64,000 nt of DNA from Ampullaceana balthica (taxonomy: Eukaryota; Mollusca; Gastropoda; Lymnaeidae). Of this stretch, positions 58,735 to 64,000 are shown piece by piece. The DNA lies in the NCBI GenBank assembly GCA_944989445.1, contig CALYLW010000334.1:244501-308500 (forward strand), written 5' to 3'. Every line of letters starts with the position of its first letter. Position 1 is the stretch's first letter. Position numbers and translations under genes: made by a program. The notes under the pieces are model-generated. The model worked only from the letters and a program-made list of their open reading frames with translations, did not search any database and was not told the DNA's origin.

Positions 58735-59240
58735 TGGAGGTGACGAGAAGATATGACTTTTGGAGGTGACGATAGATATGACTTTTGGATGTGCCGAGAA
58801 GATACGACTTTTGGTAGAGGTGAAAAAGGTTATACAGCTTATGGTAGAGGTGACAAAGGTTATATGACTTATGTAGAGGTGAAAAAGGAGATGGACTTAG
58901 GTAGATGTGAAAAAGGTGATATGGCTTATGGTAGAGGTGAAAAGGGAAATATGACGTATGTTAGAGGTGAAATGATATATGTTTTATGATATGTTGCGAA
59001 GGAGATATGACTTATGACTGAGGAGATAAGAATTTGACTCTTCTAGTGGAGAGAAGATATGACTTCTGCTAGAGAAGAGAAGGGTGATAGAGGAGAAAAT
59101 GATAAATGGTTTATAAAGAGGAGGGAAGACATGACTTTATATATAACTAAGATATGATAATAATATGATTATAATCGAGTAGATATGACTTATGAATAAG
59201 ATAAGATATGATTCATGATAGAGGAGATATGACTTCTGAT
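58735..59240. repeat. Degenerate minisatellite around GATATGACTTTTGG
   Basis: About fifteen imperfect copies of a 20-36-bp motif (GGTAGAGGTGAAAAAGG, GATATGACTTATG). The open frame at 58753-58989 is a by-product. Confidence 0.85.
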
Positions 59241-60053
59241 AAAGGTTATGGGGAGAAATTTCATATGGTAGAGTTTGATGGGACGATGTGACGTGAAAAG
59301 AATAAACCACCATAGAGGTTTGCAGGAAATATGACTTTTTTTTTGGAGGAATTAAGTCATATAGCTCATGTGTTGACAATAGTATGAATATATAATGAGA
59401 CACATGATGAAATATCATGAAATATAGCCGGACAGGATATTCAGGTGTTTATTTATAATGGACATATGTGAGTTACATTTTTCTTAGTGATTATTTGAAA
59501 GAATCGTACGAATCTTCACAGATAATTCACCAGATAATATAATTTAAATATGGGACAGAATACGTTCTGAAATTTAGTTCACAAATAAGAGAAGTTTGGA
59601 AAACACGGTTCATAAAATATAATAGGCACTTAAAATGATTAATACATTGTAATTATAATAATTATAATCATAATCTGTTCTACATTTTAACCTTGGTTCT
59701 CAAAGTTATATTTTTGAGTTTTTTTTTAAAAAACAAATTTCTTTTTTTTCTTTTCTTCTTAAGTTACTTTAACAAAAATAAATCGAATCTGACTTGTCTC
59801 AAGCCACGCATTGGTTAAAATTTAAGAACTGACTGTTAAATTTAAAAAAAAAGCTTTAGAAATATTTAAAAACTGACATAAGATTTCAAAATGACTGTTT
59901 ATAAATTTGAATTTCACCTCGAGTTGTATTCAATGACAGGTGTGATAACGCCTACATTTAGTGACAGAGTGCGTTTTAAAAGCGGGAGGGTGACTCCTGA
60001 CAAATTACATTCCTGCCATGATATTTGTTACAGGTCCTGCCATAAGATATTAA

Positions 60054-60180
60054 AGGGCCTGCCATGAGATGGGTTACAAGGCCAGCCATAAGGTATATTA
60101 AAGGGCCTGCCATGAGATGGGTTACAAGGCCAGCCTTAAGGTATATTAAAGGGCCTGCCATGAGATGGGTTACAAGGCCT
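60054..60180. repeat. Minisatellite, 48-bp unit, about 2.7 copies
   Basis: Unit starting GGGCCTGCCATGAGATGGGT; a diverged half copy lies upstream at 60010-60050. Confidence 0.92.
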
Positions 60181-60470
60181 AGCATGAGGATTGACAAGTT
60201 TTAACCAGGTGACCATGATAATTATGCGGATGAAAAGTTAAAATAAGTTTAAATGTATTACTTAAATCAGAAAAAATTGCTTCATTCTTAAATGACTAAT
60301 TATTGTCAGTAGATTTTGTTTTGCTTGTTGAAAGGCCGACCCTCAAGTTTGCTAATCAAATAATGGTCTATATAATAAAATTCAACACATGCACAAATAT
60401 TCATTTATTATTCACATATACCAAATCTTTGAATGAACGAAGAAGCATTGTATATTTTAAATGGACTTAC

Positions 60471-60512
60471 CTGTTAAGTAATTGGGAAGACAGGTAGTAA
60501 TCAACATCACAC
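60471..60512 (-). CDS. Candidate 42-nt internal exon of the RBM24-like gene
   Basis: On the minus strand a pyrimidine-rich acceptor (CTCTTGTTCTGCTCTCTACAG) precedes 42 nt that end in the consensus donor AACAG|GTAAGT. Read in the phase required by the exon at 42279, it is open (CDVDYYLSSQLLN) and would supply the two bases that exon needs. It does not resemble known RBM24 sequence, so it may be an alternative exon, an exon of another gene, or chance. Confidence 0.35.
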
Positions 60513-60599
60513 CTGTAGAGAGCAGAACAAGAGAGAGTTAGCACCGCATATTTGTCGTGGAACTGGAGCGTACACCAAACATAATGACACAAACGTTCA

Positions 60600-63230
60600 A
60601 TCAAAAGCAAAGATAGATATCAGAGTAGAGAGTCCCACCAACATAAGTTAACTCACTGGCGTTAAAGAAGTAATGGACACGAACATGCTTCACTTTGAAC
60701 AACATAAGAGCTTGGATCAAAGTCGTAGGTTTAAAAACAGATACTCTGTGATTTTTGTGTTTGTTCACGTCAAGGGGAATTTCAAACATTATAGTTACAC
60801 TGTTACCTTACACTGTTACCTTAATTTATTATTTTTTATTATTACTTTTTTTTAAAGTTGAATTAATCACTCAATAAAAATGTGTTAAATAGTAAGCCAC
60901 CCCCAACCTCCAAACATAAAGACCCACACTGTTTCTCGGAACCAACGTCTCAATTATTCCTGTGATAGTAAGGCGTTTGTTTTCTCGTGGTCTGCCCATA
61001 GTAGTCAATTTTAATATTTTAGCGATTGATGTTGACGAAACTTTGTCATTTGCCCGTCCAAATATTCCTGTTAAAAATGCCATGTCTTTTGCTCTCAACC
61101 GTAGAACGTTTTGGTCGGTTAGCTATGTCTAGAAATGCCAGGTCTCCCTCGTTTCAAAGTAGGGTAAAATGTCTTTTTAAAACAGCTTTAGATGTGGGGA
61201 CTATTATTTCAGTGATAAAAACTCTAACCAATTTCAATATATGTATTTTAATGGTATGTATCTTGTCTATTGTGAACGGTTGTGTATCTTTGTTTATTGT
61301 TTAAATGGTAAACGTCTCATCTACTTTTAGCGATCAATTCAATAAAATGTGAGCACTATCATTTCAAATTCAAACAAGGACATAGTTCCAGTACTTAAAG
61401 AACAAGCTACAGCTTCAGATGACTTAATGTCGATCATTTAATTTATATTATGGAGAAATTATTCTTTAGAAAAATTAGCATACATTTTTGCTTCTTCCGA
61501 ACAGATTTTAAGCTTTAAAAATATGGCTATGTTATAAAATAGAATTCTATTAAATATAAGAATAATTTCCAGTAGCACAAAAAGCCCAAACGCCAAAGAA
61601 CAGTGTTAGTAGACTTGAAAACAGAGAAAATGATACAGAGAGAATATTTGGAAAAAAATTAACGCTAAAATATCTAAATTTTTCAATTCTAATTACATTT
61701 TGTTTAAACAGGTTGAGATCATTATCTGGTCCATTCATGGTACATTTATTAGAAATTACATGTTTTGCGAATGTAATGAGAACTGAAGTTCACACTGACA
61801 ATTTTTAACAATTGTTTAGTGATGTATTTAATGCTGTAGCTTTAGATAATTGATAAACAGATGTCCAGTCGCGTAACAGCTCAATCTGAAATAGCATATA
61901 ACAAGGTAATACTCTCCAAGAAAATAAGCATATAGAAACAAATTGTGTGAAGAAAATTATTTGTAAAAAAGCCAACGATTGAAAAAAATAATCTTTGAAA
62001 AAACCATGACGTCATTGTCGGACATGGAGAAAAAGCATCAACTGCAAGTAAACTGATGGGAATAGTTGTAAACTAAAACAAAACACCAACACTACAAGAC
62101 CATTGTCAGTTGTGTGGTCTATCGTTTATGTCACTTCTTGCATGAACAATGACAATACAAGCAACACAACCAAACCTAAGACTCTCTCTGTAACATCCAT
62201 GGTCTTGGGAAAATCATAGAGTTAAGAGTAGCAGATTTTAGATTTATCCATGAGTGCGTGTCCTAAAAGCTTTCCTGAAGTATGTTTATTAAACTAATTA
62301 ATAATTTGTAAAATGCCATAAAGTAATAAAATGTATATCTTACTTCAAATGAGTCTTCGTATGTGTTTGTGCATAAACATAGCAAACACTAATTTATTCA
62401 ACTAAACCTTTATTGTTTCTAGTTCTTAGATAATATTAACACACACATTTGATTTCTTAGCCATACAGTTAACATTACGCGTATTTGATTTGTTTTACAA
62501 TATATCACTCTTTACAAATAATTGATATTATTGGGATTTTATTGTTTATTTTAAATCTTTCTCTCCATTTGCATTTCATGATTGCCTTAATGACGTCACT
62601 GTCGTTGTTGACTATTCCTCAAGTAGATCTGTAAGATCGTTTCTGAGTTGAAGACGCAAAGTTGCACCTCTGTTAAATCTGGGTCAAGAGAGACTGGTGT
62701 TGACGGATAAGTAAATTGAGTAACAATTCTCTTTTACATAAAGTGATTAATTTTCTTCTTGAAACAATGAAAATGACACGTTGATAACATTGTGTTATTA
62801 GAAGCCACTTGTCTGACAAAAAGGAACTGTTTAAAGCATATTTTTTTTATTCACTTCACTCTTCGAAGACCTAAAGAACATTGACATCTCTGGGCGAAAA
62901 CTCCTCTAGGGTTGATGTAACAAATTGGTAACGTGATAAGTACCTAGTATGCTATCTCCAACCTGATATGTCATAAAGTGTCTGTCATTCAATCGCTGTT
63001 CTATTGTCATACACTTATGCAGTGATACCCTTCTATGGTGGCACTGTTCGATGGTTGATCCCTTATGTAGAATTCAAAAGTTTTGTCTTTAGATATTTGG
63101 TTCTACGCATCTGTTGTATTGTTTTTATATGGTGATACCATCTACTGTGTTGTCTTTACGTGGTGGTACATTTTCACAGTGGTTCTCCTCTGTAGAGTAT
63201 CATTTTATAAGTTTAATCGTTCGTTGCCTG
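60600..63230. other. No gene seen
   Basis: AT-rich sequence with short frames only. A 92-codon frame at 61026-61304 ends in a hydrophobic stretch but matches nothing I recognise. Two TGACGTCA-like sites (62009 and 62592 regions) are noted without further support. Confidence 0.45.
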
Positions 63231-63390
63231 CCTGAAATAGTGGCGCCCTTCTCTTCGTGCCTTCCACAGTGCTGCACTTCTGTAGTAATGTCTTCAAAGA
63301 GCCTTCCTTAGAGGCGCCCTTCTATCTTCGTGCCTTCCACAGTGCTGCACTTCTATGGTCGTGCCTTCCTTGGTGGCGCACATCTATTAC
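63230..63390. repeat. Diverged tandem repeat
   Basis: Two clear copies of a block with GGCGCCCTTCT and CGTGCCTTCCACAGTGCTGC about 70 bp apart, and poorer copies of CTTCTATGGTGG-type words on both sides (63020-63440). Confidence 0.75.
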
Positions 63391-63869
63391 ATTACCCTAC
63401 TTTATTAGTGTCATTTTATACTAATATCATTTGATGGTGGTGCCAATCTCTGTGTATACAAGACTTTGGGTGTATCTTGTGTTTTGACACCTTTAACTTA
63501 ATTGTTTTGTGACAATTCTTGATGGAGTTGTGGATGAAAACATTCATAAATTTGATAGAAGAATTTATCAAACCAAGGGTGGTAAGAAAAAAAAACAAAA
63601 AAAAACAAAACAGCATTGATTTAACACTGAAAAACCATTTGCAACATTTCTCTCCCTATTTTGATACTTCATTTGAAGAAAATATTTTTTAAAAATCTAA
63701 AAAATAATTTTAATGACATTTTATTATTTTGAAATTGTGTTCATATAGCATTCCTTTATCAGTAAATAAAAAAATAAAAGACTCAATACTGTATTTTTGA
63801 TTTAGATAACCTCCAATCGGGACTACATATGTACCGCCAACAAATATTCGACACCTGCCCTAATTCAAG

Positions 63870-64000
63870 GTAAGGGAAACTTTAATCCAAGGTAAAGGGC
63901 TCTAATCCAAGGTAAGGGGCCCTAATAAAGGTAAGGGGCCCTAATAAAAGGTAAGGGGCCCTAATAAAAGGTAAGGGGCCCTAATAAAAGGTAAGGGGCC
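63870..64000. repeat. Minisatellite, 19-20-bp unit, cut by the right edge
   Basis: About six or seven copies of GGTAAGGGGCCCTAATAAAA; the array continues past the window. Confidence 0.96.

Noticed and set aside
58753..58989. 78-codon plus frame rich in Gly/Lys/Asp/Tyr
   Set aside because: Translation of a degenerate minisatellite.
61026..61304. 92-codon frame with a hydrophobic end, considered as a chemoreceptor fragment
   Set aside because: None of the seven-helix receptor landmarks (DRY, NPxxY) can be found and the hydrophobic part is short and AT-driven.
63416..63616. 66-codon minus frame
   Set aside because: Starts in an A/T homopolymer tract; no support.

Overview
The window looks like AT-rich nuclear DNA of a gastropod mollusc, probably a heterobranch snail or slug. 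The evidence is spliced animal genes with large introns, many minisatellites, tRNA-headed SINEs, non-LTR retroelement scraps and a rich set of decayed cut-and-paste transposons (piggyBac, hAT, pogo-like and GGGGCCGTCC-ended elements). The class assignment is inference; the gene and transposon families come from the protein reading frames.

Region 1 (about 1.7-7.1 kb, minus strand): the 5' half of an adenylyl-cyclase-associated protein (CAP) gene. Six coding exons join in frame with GT/AG borders. They encode the N-terminal oligomerisation segment and helical folded domain; the proline-rich, WH2 and C-terminal actin-binding parts lie off the left edge. Exon 1 adds about 217 residues before the usual CAP start, beginning Met-Phe-Cys-Cys-Cys, a likely palmitoylated tail. 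Two pogo-like elements and a retroelement scrap sit in its introns.

Region 2 (about 7-25 kb): no convincing host gene. It holds a hAT (GTF2IRD2/ZBED-like) transposase relic, a piggyBac relic with TTAA ends nested between inverted-repeat arms, two tRNA-type SINEs, a large TATC/AT microsatellite, inverted repeats and a small hAT MITE.

Region 3 (about 25.9-30.7 kb, plus strand): eight short complete reading frames (39-74 codons), all on the plus strand and each predicted to hold a single membrane-spanning segment. A TATA box precedes the first, and AATAAA signals follow the first and the last. Four end with a cysteine in the last three residues. I recognise no family. This is the best candidate for an undescribed system, either tandem micro-genes or a polycistronic transcript.

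Region 4 (about 31-41 kb): retroelement and MITE debris, then very AT-rich sequence without genes.

Region 5 (about 41.4-64 kb, minus strand host gene): the last two coding exons of an RBM24/RBM38-type RNA-binding protein. The upstream exons, including the RRM, must lie beyond the right edge, apart from one possible 42-nt exon at 60.5 kb. The long intron contains about ten unrelated minisatellites, several MITEs, a transposon with damaged coding sequence and, on the plus strand, an intact single-exon gene for a secreted cysteine-rich protein with three internal repeats.
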